From G963665085 sp963665085 (GTDB lineage: Bacteria; Bacteroidota; Bacteroidia; Bacteroidales; JAAAOM01), in assembly GCA_963665085.2 (NCBI GenBank), contig CAXXXS010000002.1, positions 1,426,001 to 1,490,000 on the forward strand: DNA of 64,000 nucleotides, in the 5' to 3' direction. Position numbers and translations under genes: made by a program. Under the pieces are notes generated by a model. That model was given only the letters and a program-made list of their open reading frames with translations, did no database searches and was not told the origin of the DNA. This document shows positions 19,901 to 27,590 of this stretch, piece after piece (the stretch's first letter is position 1; every line of letters starts with the position of its first letter).

Positions 19901-20293
19901 TATCTCTATTAGTTCTTTTTTCCCATCTTTCTTAATAATAATAACCTCGTTAACAACATTAAATGTTAAATCCGTTGTTTTGAGTACCTCATTTAGGATC
20001 TCGTCAATGGTAACATTTTTGAGTTTTAAACTAATCTCATTAATATCTGCGATATCTTCTGTACTGTAAAAAAAATCAAATTCTGTTTTCTCTTTAATTT
20101 CCCAAATTATATCTTCTAAACTCTTATTATTAATCTCTAAGTCAATCTTTGTAATTTGGGAATATAAATCACGGGTATTAGCCGTTAGTTGTATTGCAAA
20201 AACAATACTTAGTATCCAAGTTAGTTTTATCATTATAAGAATTTTCAATAAAATACATCCCTTAAAGGATGGCTTTACAAAACCTTTTTTCAT
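16928..20293 (-). CDS. SusC/RagA-family TonB-dependent transporter with STN domain (PUL2)
   Basis: An outer-membrane importer of 1121 residues. A leader and signal segment is followed by an STN domain (about 48-122; IDLEINNKSLEDIIWEIKEK), a carboxypeptidase-regulatory-like domain (about 140-215; PLPGVNIVEKGTTNGAITD), a plug beginning VVVVGYGTMKKANLTGAVAS, and the barrel ending YSLGININF. The STN domain and the upstream FecI/FecR genes imply trans-envelope signalling. A strong plus-strand terminator-like hairpin starts 45 bp upstream of the ATG. Confidence 0.96.
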   Translation of the reverse strand: MKKGFVKPSFKGCILLKILIMIKLTWILSIVFAIQLTANTRDLYSQITKIDLEINNKSLEDIIWEIKEKTEFDFFYSTEDIADINEISLKLKNVTIDEILNEVLKTTDLTFNVVNEVIIIKKDGKKELIEINAISNGVQQQEIIIKGKVIDSEGKPLPGVNIVEKGTTNGAITDLNGEYSIRVSKESSTLSFSFVGFLTEDVGISGQTIIDITLIEDITSLDEVVVVGYGTMKKANLTGAVASIRTEEISSVPVSNTSTLLQGRLPGVVLTSNGAELGNDDPEIRIRGIGTFGENDPMIIIDGMEGSVSQIASIPAEEIESISVLKDAASASIYGVRAANGVVLINTKKGSVDKEPTINFSASYTLQEPTVLPDYVNSYEWAKMYNEAQEYEVYTEDMLQDLKDKSNPDYFADTDWADEMFQVAPLQKYHLTVSGGSKTSKYMVSTGYSQQDGIMLNTNMERLNFRSNLESFYKRFTFGVNLAGSKAESKGGSTDLSGDDGTIMRYLSWYARPTVPVKYLNGEWGQVDGSSISQSVFKNPVQAAYTGYKNDIDYRLDGKTYASIELVEGLEFKTSLSYSFFTNTIKTFTPNGQDKYNQEGDIIYSDGGNNSLNEYDWMNYMWTNENLLTYNGVFGKHTLGGLLGHSLVGYKYRTTNSYIENFATNYLYELDAGTENPSVSGTSEEYSLQSFFGRVTYNYDDRYLFEANARIDGSSRMPKRSRYGVFPSFSGGWVITNEPFISDFSRDFYAKIRASWGILGNQEIGNYAYTATMASDYNYYFGDSKYIGIAENSVANEDIKWETTCMLDLGIDWSFFDNKLSFTIDWYNKLTSDILMQVTMPGIYLGALDAPYQNVGEVRNRGWDISTNYRDRSGDWNWNIGASLSTVENEIISMGDDVEATYGTNTINQVGYSIASYYGLKAVGIYRTEEELLEMTVNGLEPELGDIKYEDTDEDGNIDSDDRQIIGNPFPKFSYSFNLGASWKNFDVSMFFQGVAGFYRYTWESDAVMANLTSRWLDRWSPDNPNGSMPVIRSGSYNSAYSSFWLENSSYLRLKNLQLGYTLKHSIEKFGIDNFRIYASFYNLLTFTGLENWDPEKSSTDQRSDVLPNARSYSLGININF

Positions 20294-20337
20294 ATTTTTA
20301 TAATTTAATTAGTAATACTTATTGCTAGATTAATTTT

Positions 20338-20372
20338 GGTAGGGAGTAGAGCAAGTATTCCCTACCTTTTTT
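20338..20372 (+). terminator. Antisense terminator-like hairpin upstream of susC2
   Basis: GGTAGGGA (20338-20345) pairs perfectly with TCCCTACC (20359-20366), and three more inner pairs include one G-T wobble. Six T residues (20367-20372) follow directly on the plus strand. This is a textbook intrinsic terminator shape, but no plus-strand gene precedes it. It matches the hairpins in the other three fecR-susC intervals. Confidence 0.65.
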
Positions 20373-20514
20373 ATATATTGTATTATGGGAAATACCCAAA
20401 TAATGTCCCGTAAAAACAGATTTGTCTTAGTAATTTCATTTTTACCTGTTGCTTAGTTAGACCTACTCTTTTATTAATAAAAAGCAGTTTTTCGGCATCC
20501 ACTGCTATTTGTCT

Positions 20515-21690
20515 TTATCTAAAAAGAATTGTATTTTTATTTATATCAATTTCTATTTTTTCCGTTGCTTCGATTATTTCTAAAATCTGTTGAATGTCTT
20601 CGTAACGATTAAATTTCCCACTAAATTTGAGTTCTTTCACGTTTGAATTTTCAAATAAGATATCTGCTTCATACCACCTTGTAAGTACTTCCATAATATC
20701 TTCCAAACGTTCATTGTAAAAAATAAATTCACCTTTTGTCCAGGCAACATATAATTCTACATTAACCTTGTTTCGTTCCAGAGCCCCTGATCCAGAATTA
20801 AAGACAGACTGTTCTGATGGTTCTAGAATATGGCCTTTTAGCACACCTACACCTGGTTGGACTTTCACCCGCCCTTCTACTAGTGTAGTAATTACTTTTC
20901 CTGTTTTTCCATATGCGTTAACATTAAAGCTAGTCCCGAGAACTTCTATTTTTGATTGGGGTGTATTAACAATAAAAGGCACTCCATTCATTTTTGTTAC
21001 TTCAAAATAAGCTTCTCCTGTTATTTCTACTTCTCTTATTTTGGAATCAAATTGAACAGGATAGCTTAATGTTGTCAATGAATTTAAATAAACCTTTGTG
21101 CCATCAGATAACTGCAATTTATATTCACCTCCTCTAGGAATTTTTATTGTATTATATAGGAGTTTCTCTTTTTTATCTACTGTATTTGAATAACTAATAA
21201 AATCGCCTTCTTTGTTAATTTCGGTTCCATCTGATTCTAACATGCTCTTGCTACCAAGCGAATCTAACTCAATTGATTTACCATCATTAAGTATAAGAAC
21301 CGCCTTGGCTGATCCTGGATTATTATAAACTATTTCTTCACTATCAATTAAATTTGGTTTAAAAAAATAAAAAACCGCGATTGTTGTAACAATAAGAATT
21401 GTAAAGGTTGCAGCGTATCTATAAAAATTTCGAAGAAGATATTTCCGCCTTTCTTTCTTTATATTTAAACACAGTGTATCCCAATTTTTTTCTGTATCTA
21501 TATTTTCATATGTTTCCCTCCACTTCACATAATTCTGCCTACTTTTTATTTTTTCGAACAACAATTCATTCTCTGGCTTCTCTTCTAACCAATAAAGAAA
21601 GTGATTATGTTCTTCAGAAGAGGCTGTATTTGTTAATTCTTTAGTAATTAATTCTACTATTTTTCTATATTGATAATAATTGTCCAACAC
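20515..21690 (-). CDS. FecR-family anti-sigma factor (PUL2)
   Basis: An anti-sigma factor of 391 residues. The N-terminal helical sigma-binding part includes IVELITKELTNTASSEEHN. One membrane span is near 85-107 (FYRYAATFTILIVTTIAVFYF). The periplasmic FecR domain includes LQLSDGTKVYLNSLTTLSYP, REVEITGEAYFEVTK and VLGTSFNVNAYG. The DUF4974-like C-terminus includes LTRWYEADILFENSNVKEL. It carries a longer insert (about 110-180) before the FecR core than the PUL1, PUL3 and PUL4 paralogs, a variant common in this family. It follows its sigma gene by 174 bp. Confidence 0.95.
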   Translation of the reverse strand: MLDNYYQYRKIVELITKELTNTASSEEHNHFLYWLEEKPENELLFEKIKSRQNYVKWRETYENIDTEKNWDTLCLNIKKERRKYLLRNFYRYAATFTILIVTTIAVFYFFKPNLIDSEEIVYNNPGSAKAVLILNDGKSIELDSLGSKSMLESDGTEINKEGDFISYSNTVDKKEKLLYNTIKIPRGGEYKLQLSDGTKVYLNSLTTLSYPVQFDSKIREVEITGEAYFEVTKMNGVPFIVNTPQSKIEVLGTSFNVNAYGKTGKVITTLVEGRVKVQPGVGVLKGHILEPSEQSVFNSGSGALERNKVNVELYVAWTKGEFIFYNERLEDIMEVLTRWYEADILFENSNVKELKFSGKFNRYEDIQQILEIIEATEKIEIDINKNTILFR

Positions 21691-21864
21691 TTAAATAATT
21701 CGTTATTTTCATATATAAAACACATTAACCGGAAATATGGGTGACAAAAAAATCTACTTTTTTTAGAGAATAATCCTATAATTATGTTTTATAAACAAGA
21801 AATAATTACCACTCAACTCTTTTATATTGCATTAACAATGATAATTTCTAATAAATTAAAATCC

Positions 21865-22431
21865 CTAAATAATAAAAAAGAAATACAAAAACTTTAGTTT
21901 GTCTTTTAGCTCGACACGCAATTTATTATATGAGCGTTTTTTAACAGTTTTAATAGTGTTAATAGAGACATTTAAAGTTTCTGCAATTTGTTGATTTTTT
22001 TTACCGTCAATCGATAGTTCTATAACTTCTTGTTCTAATGGAGATAATTTCTTAATAGATTTATACAACAATTGGTAAGTTTCTATTTCAATAATACTTT
22101 CGCTAAAAAATAATTGCTCGTTAAGAGTGTTGATATCAACAATAGTTTTTGCTCCTGTATCCCTGATATGATTTAGGCTCCTAGATTTTACAAATTTATA
22201 TAAGTACGATTTAGCACTACTTATTGAATAAAAGTCTTTTCTTTTATCCCAAAAACAAACAAAAGCCTCTTGTACAATATCCTCACAATCTGACTTCTCT
22301 GAAAGAAACTTATGAGTAAAAGTAAAAAGAGCCGAATAGAAATCATCATAGAAACACTTAAAAGCTTTTAAGTTACCTTTTTTAATGTTATCTAATAAAT
22401 GTTCTTTAGTCAGTTCCAAATCTAAATCCAA
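21865..22431 (-). CDS. ECF sigma factor, FecI-like (PUL2)
   Basis: A 188-residue ECF sigma factor. Region 2 is SDCEDIVQEAFVCFWDKRKD followed by SAKSYLYKFVKSRSLNHIRD. Region 4 is LSPLEQEVIELSIDGKKNQQ, then IAETLNVSINTIKTVKKRSY. It heads PUL2 and is the presumed activator of susCD2 and the beta-helix/GH16 genes. It sits 121 bp downstream of the ankyrin gene stop; no confident promoter was found there. Confidence 0.94.
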   Translation of the reverse strand: MDLDLELTKEHLLDNIKKGNLKAFKCFYDDFYSALFTFTHKFLSEKSDCEDIVQEAFVCFWDKRKDFYSISSAKSYLYKFVKSRSLNHIRDTGAKTIVDINTLNEQLFFSESIIEIETYQLLYKSIKKLSPLEQEVIELSIDGKKNQQIAETLNVSINTIKTVKKRSYNKLRVELKDKLKFLYFFFII

Positions 22432-22552
22432 AATATTTTAACAAATATCATATTTTGATTATAAAAAACCACAATTGATATCGTTTCTATATTTAATGAG
22501 TTTAAACTTTTTTACATCAATTTTAGAAATTAATAATTAAAGTACTTAGATT

Positions 22553-25500
22553 CTATTTTTGTTCTAAAGAAAGTTCTATCAGCTGTATTGCAAACTCCCA
22601 GGTTTTATAACTTTTACTTTCATCGGGTAGATATGTTGAACTATAACTAAACTTATCCATTAAATCAACACCTAAATCAGCAATAAGATATTGTATAAAA
22701 TCAGTTTTATCTTCTTTTAATGCCCTCAATAAATACTCCTGTTTATATGTCAGCCCATTATTGATAAGAAACTTAAAAATCTCAATATTGTTATTTAGAA
22801 ATACATCATCAACGACCTTTCTAAAAGCATATTCGTCTTTAAGAGGGCTAACAGAAAAAGTGTCCTCCATCATTTTATAAACCCGGTAAAATAATTCATT
22901 GTCATTATTACCTAAGGCCCGACTGAGAACCATCCGATAGGTTTCCTCACTGCCCATTTTGTAACCTTTATCTAACAGCCATTTCAAAATATCGATATTG
23001 TAACAATAACGAATTGCATATTCATCAATTTTTAATTCTTTAATATCAACATCGTTTATTAAATCAAAAAATACTTTTGACGCTTCATTTTCCACAGCAT
23101 ACGAAATGGCTTCATTTAGATTGGTTGGGGCATAATAAGATACTCCTTTAAAATCTGCATAGTACATTTCTTCGGGTGAATATTTCAATAAAAACCGGAC
23201 TAACTCTGGGTCATCCAATGTAATTGCCTGTGTTAATAAAGTATGTGCATTGTTACCCGTAGCATAGTGTATTATTTTCTGCTCCAGCAATTGTTTAAAA
23301 AAACCTCTTTTATCTTTCTGAATCATTAACATGGTTAATGCAGTATAACCTTTTAAATCATCTCTAAAATCAATATAGTTAAAATCTGCCCCTTTTGCAG
23401 CTAAAGCACTTACAACTTGTTGATTTCCCAGCATAAATCCCCATACAACAGGTCGATAATAATTCTGTATCCAATGCTCATCGGTATTATTTGAGAAGGA
23501 TACATCAGCACCTTTGTCTAGCAATAAAAGTACCGCATCCGTATTGTTTACCCACGCTGCACATGTTATTAATCGAATATTATAAATTTCAGCATCTGGA
23601 GACAATCCTTCATTTAGTTGTTGTTCTAGTGCTTGTACATCATTATTTATAATATTTAGTAACGCCTTACGCTCAATAGACATATTCTTTGAACTTGAAA
23701 GAAAATAGGCTGCTGCTTCATAAAAACGAGAATATAAAGCTTTTGCTATATAAATGCTATCGTTATAATCTTTAACATTGGTTGCTATGTGTTGTATAAT
23801 TTTCAAAGCAATCTCCCGGGTTTCCGGCGAGATATCTTCATCTTTATAGTTTTCAGGTTCTATCGTCTCTCTGATGGTATGAAAAGAATACAATCTATTC
23901 CCCAAGGTTACCGCACGAATCATTGGATCATCATAATCAACTTCAGTTAGATTTATTTTAGAATAAAAATCATGAGGCAATGATGTAATTAACTCCAGAC
24001 GTTTATTTTCAATTGCTCTCCACAAAAACAATAATCTGTCTCCTACAACATTAAACTCAATATAGTTTTTATCTAAAACATGAGTTACCATTTCTAATGA
24101 GCCTTCTTTTAAAAGCTTCTTCATAAAATGATCTTTCCAAAAGCTAATTTCACCCTTGTCAATTCTTATAAATAAATCATCAAGTGTCTTAATATCATTT
24201 GTTCTGATTGCCCTGGCAAGTAACGTATCACCATTAGTAATATCCTCCGGTGATTTTTCGTAAATATCTAAACTTACATTGATGGTTTTTATTCTATCGA
24301 TTAGCGGAGTTGGTTCTTCGCAATAATCACCCTCTTTTTTCTTTGGGACATAAGCGACATTTGCTCCTTTATAGATAAGCATTCGCATGGTATTATAATC
24401 TCCTTTTCTAAGTGCGAATAACAAAGGCGTTTCATATTTTTCATCTTTTGCATTGGGATCGGCTCCGTACATAAGCAGTGTTTCTGCCATGATAGAATTA
24501 CCCGAGGCCATTGCTGCATAAATTGCAGGAACAGTATCTGTAGTCGAACTCCAGTAATATCCATCTTTCATTGTTGTTTCCTGGTTTGGATCTGCACCCA
24601 GTTTCAAAAATTTTATTGTTGAGGGTAGATCTCTATTTTTTATTGCATCCAGGAAACCATTGTTTATAGCATCTTCATCAAAGTTATCTGAAGCTCCATG
24701 TGTCTGCATTAAAGAGATTAGCTCATCCGGATTTTCGAAATACTTATCCTGTAGTAAAAGATAATATGCACTATACCCTTTTTTATTAGGAGTATTGGGA
24801 TCGAAGCCCTTCTCAATTAGTAATTTTATTGCTTCCACATCATGTGATTCGACTGCTTTATGCAGCAATGTATTATCATCTTCATCACGATACTGTAAAA
24901 GAGTATCCTTCGTTGTAGGATTATCTAAAAAATATTCTAAGAGCCATTTATTTGTGTTACGCAAAGCATCCAGAGAAAAATCTTTCACAGGAATATCATA
25001 GTTCTCAAGAAACCATGTCCCTAACTTTTCATTATTAGAATATAACACATCCTGAAAGTAATCTTCAGCCCATAAATATGGATGATTCTTGAAAGTAGCC
25101 TTTACTTTTTCTGTTTTCCAGCAACGGATATCTGTTTCTAATTGTTCGTTAAGAAAGAGAGTTAAGCTACTTCCTAAACGCTCTAAATATTCAAGGGTAG
25201 ACAAGCTTCCTGAAATATCTGCCAATGTAGCAATTTGCGCGTTTCTGGAAATTTTTGAATCAATTTCATAATACGGAGTTATTGAATAATCCGCTCCCAT
25301 CTCAACCATTTTTTTTACCACTTCCGTATTACCAACATAAACTGCTACTTCAAGAGGAGAAATCCCTCTAAAAGCTGAATCAGGTGTATTCGCAGACAAT
25401 CCCATATCGATTAAATATTCAACCATCTCTGGAGTTCCTGTAAGTGCCGCTAACGACAATACTGTTATATTGGGCAATTCGTTCTTTCCATAAAAATAAG

Positions 25501-27262
25501 GAGACATCATTTTAACTGCTTCGTCATAACGATTCTGTACTGCAAATTCAAACAATGATGTTTCCTTTGTCTCATTAAATCCATTTAGAAATAAATAACT
25601 TCCATAACTATTATCCCACACCTGGTTTTTCAATCCTGCTTTTAATGCCAGCTTCAACAAATCGTAATTAGAAAAGAGTTTAAAAACCTCATAAACATCA
25701 TCTATTGATGACAGGCAATCTTCAGCAGAATATCCCTTTGATACCAACCATTCTACGGCGGTTTTATCATCAGCCGCAAAAGCAGTATGATAGAGGTAGG
25801 TTACATAATCGCTTAGGTTAACTTTATCTACCAAATACGACAATACCTTTTTATTCTTTCCTATCAAAGCCAAGGCAATACTTTCTTCTTCCACCGCCAG
25901 GTACTTATTTTCAGAACAGATTTTTGTGACAGGTTTCTCCATCCCTGAAAATAACAACAGTTCGAATAATGATAATCCATACTTATCAGTAATAAAGGGA
26001 TTCTTATTCGACTCCAAATATTCCATCATAGCTTTCTCGTCACCCTTTGCTATACTTTTAAAAATATCAGGGACATTTACTTCTTTTGATGCATAAAAAG
26101 CAGCCAGCGTTTCTAACGTTCCTCCTTTTAATAAAAAATCACGGGTATCAGCATCATTCTTTTCGGGGACAAAACCATTTGCTATAAGAAAAACAGAAAG
26201 AAACGGATTTGTTTTTCTCCCAAATGTCATATATAGATAAGGTAACATTTCTGATTTTTTCAACCAATCCTGAAGTTCTTTATCAATAAATATTTGGTCT
26301 TCCTGTGCAATTAATGCTTCTGCAACATCAGAAGGTTGAAAAGCAGCTAGTTTATCCAGAACAGGAATATTTGAAAATGATACAGCTAAATATGTTAGTT
26401 GCCTTAATTTATCGCTCGTATAGTAATAAAATTCTTCCTGCTCTTCCTTTTCTTTATCATTTGGAGGATAATAATAAGGTTCCTGTTTTTTTGCTTCATG
26501 ATTCAGATGCATGGGCATAAATTGATTATATAAATCAATAATGCCTTCATTGTTGTATTGTATGATTTTCTGAACTAAAAGATTATACGCTTCACGGTAA
26601 GAACGAACAATAGAAATATCCATAATAAAATCATTTTCGTCTCTTTTAATAAAATAATCTAATACATTCCTTCTATCTTCATCGTAATAAGTAGTGTCAT
26701 TATATTTACTAAAAAACAAAAAACTCTCTGGTTCATCTGCGTATTCTAACCAATAATCATAACAAATACTATCGGGCTTTATTCCCTGTTCCAGCATTTT
26801 GTTAAATAAGCTGAAACTTGCCATTTCAGAAGCAAAATACAAAGAAGAAACTGGTACTAAATCACAGTCTTTTTCCGTAAGAACTGTCTGAGGAATTTTA
26901 TTAGTATAATCGCTAATTAACATAGCAGGCACTTCACTTTCTGCTAGTAATGCATACTCCAATGGTGGTATTTCAGCTTTTGCAAATGATGACTCAGGAA
27001 ACTCCTCCATATACCATTTAAAAAGTCTGAAATAGGCTTCTTTTGTATATTTAGGATAATCAATCATCTTATAAAATAAACTGATTTTTTCTTCCTCAGT
27101 CAGAGTTGAAAAGTGTATAACCTCCCCCTCCTGTTTTCCCCGGGAAAAATAGTCACGAATTAATTCCTGTATCCCTGGATCATCATCAAATAATTCATTT
27201 TGTGCTTTTAACTCAAACGACAGGGATACAAAACAAACTATAACTATCAATAAATAATGCAT
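22553..27262 (-). CDS. Very large secreted ankyrin-repeat protein
   Basis: A 1569-residue protein with an N-terminal signal peptide (LLIVIVCFVSLSFELKAQ) and no lipobox. Ankyrin repeats are spread through nearly the whole length. Clear units include DNTLLHKAVESHDVEAIKLL, ISPLEVAVYVGNTEVVKKMV, ETPLLFALRKGDYNTMRMLI and GYTALTMLMIQKDKRGFFKQ, each with the helix-helix-loop pattern and a G-A-D or G-x-D-x-N loop (LMYGADPNAKD). Many other repeats are degenerate. No enzymatic domain was recognised, so it is probably a periplasmic or exported protein-binding scaffold. It lies between PUL3 and PUL2, with an inverted-repeat element upstream and a sigma gene downstream. Nothing ties it to glycan use. Partner and role are unknown. 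Confidence 0.85.
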   Translation of the reverse strand: MHYLLIVIVCFVSLSFELKAQNELFDDDPGIQELIRDYFSRGKQEGEVIHFSTLTEEEKISLFYKMIDYPKYTKEAYFRLFKWYMEEFPESSFAKAEIPPLEYALLAESEVPAMLISDYTNKIPQTVLTEKDCDLVPVSSLYFASEMASFSLFNKMLEQGIKPDSICYDYWLEYADEPESFLFFSKYNDTTYYDEDRRNVLDYFIKRDENDFIMDISIVRSYREAYNLLVQKIIQYNNEGIIDLYNQFMPMHLNHEAKKQEPYYYPPNDKEKEEQEEFYYYTSDKLRQLTYLAVSFSNIPVLDKLAAFQPSDVAEALIAQEDQIFIDKELQDWLKKSEMLPYLYMTFGRKTNPFLSVFLIANGFVPEKNDADTRDFLLKGGTLETLAAFYASKEVNVPDIFKSIAKGDEKAMMEYLESNKNPFITDKYGLSLFELLLFSGMEKPVTKICSENKYLAVEEESIALALIGKNKKVLSYLVDKVNLSDYVTYLYHTAFAADDKTAVEWLVSKGYSAEDCLSSIDDVYEVFKLFSNYDLLKLALKAGLKNQVWDNSYGSYLFLNGFNETKETSLFEFAVQNRYDEAVKMMSPYFYGKNELPNITVLSLAALTGTPEMVEYLIDMGLSANTPDSAFRGISPLEVAVYVGNTEVVKKMVEMGADYSITPYYEIDSKISRNAQIATLADISGSLSTLEYLERLGSSLTLFLNEQLETDIRCWKTEKVKATFKNHPYLWAEDYFQDVLYSNNEKLGTWFLENYDIPVKDFSLDALRNTNKWLLEYFLDNPTTKDTLLQYRDEDDNTLLHKAVESHDVEAIKLLIEKGFDPNTPNKKGYSAYYLLLQDKYFENPDELISLMQTHGASDNFDEDAINNGFLDAIKNRDLPSTIKFLKLGADPNQETTMKDGYYWSSTTDTVPAIYAAMASGNSIMAETLLMYGADPNAKDEKYETPLLFALRKGDYNTMRMLIYKGANVAYVPKKKEGDYCEEPTPLIDRIKTINVSLDIYEKSPEDITNGDTLLARAIRTNDIKTLDDLFIRIDKGEISFWKDHFMKKLLKEGSLEMVTHVLDKNYIEFNVVGDRLLFLWRAIENKRLELITSLPHDFYSKINLTEVDYDDPMIRAVTLGNRLYSFHTIRETIEPENYKDEDISPETREIALKIIQHIATNVKDYNDSIYIAKALYSRFYEAAAYFLSSSKNMSIERKALLNIINNDVQALEQQLNEGLSPDAEIYNIRLITCAAWVNNTDAVLLLLDKGADVSFSNNTDEHWIQNYYRPVVWGFMLGNQQVVSALAAKGADFNYIDFRDDLKGYTALTMLMIQKDKRGFFKQLLEQKIIHYATGNNAHTLLTQAITLDDPELVRFLLKYSPEEMYYADFKGVSYYAPTNLNEAISYAVENEASKVFFDLINDVDIKELKIDEYAIRYCYNIDILKWLLDKGYKMGSEETYRMVLSRALGNNDNELFYRVYKMMEDTFSVSPLKDEYAFRKVVDDVFLNNNIEIFKFLINNGLTYKQEYLLRALKEDKTDFIQYLIADLGVDLMDKFSYSSTYLPDESKSYKTWEFAIQLIELSLEQK

Positions 27263-27340
27263 ATAACCTTAACTCCGTATTTTAAAAATATTTTGTAGTA
27301 TAAGAACAAAAAAACAAACTCTATATTGCTAAGAAATATT

Positions 27341-27514
27341 TAACCCGCATTATGCATTAGAAAATCTATTCCGAGCAGCAACTACTTCAAAATATGTCAC
27401 TTTGTTTAATTTCAAAGACTCACCATAGCGGTGGCTATGCCTCCTCTTTGAAATCACATATTTTATTGTATTTGCAGCTCTCATAACGAAGTTCTAATGC
27501 ATAATGCGGGTTTA
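27341..27514. repeat. MITE-like element with 21-bp perfect terminal inverted repeats
   Basis: The left arm 27342-27362 is the exact reverse complement of 27492-27512. Three nested inverted pairs lie inside: 27389-27397 with 27456-27464 (9 bp), 27409-27417 with 27446-27454 (9 bp), and a central CATAGC/GCTATG hairpin (27424-27429 with 27434-27439). The whole 170-bp unit could fold into one long stem. It has no ORF. It fills most of the 328-bp gap between the ankyrin gene and the 734-residue lipoprotein gene. The folding and lack of coding potential suggest a non-autonomous mobile element or a structured intergenic repeat; transposition is not shown. Confidence 0.7.
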
Positions 27515-27590
27515 AATTACTTACGACATACGGCGTTAATTCGTTATAAAAAATTACAACCAATTTTTCTATTCTATCAACTAAACTTTA

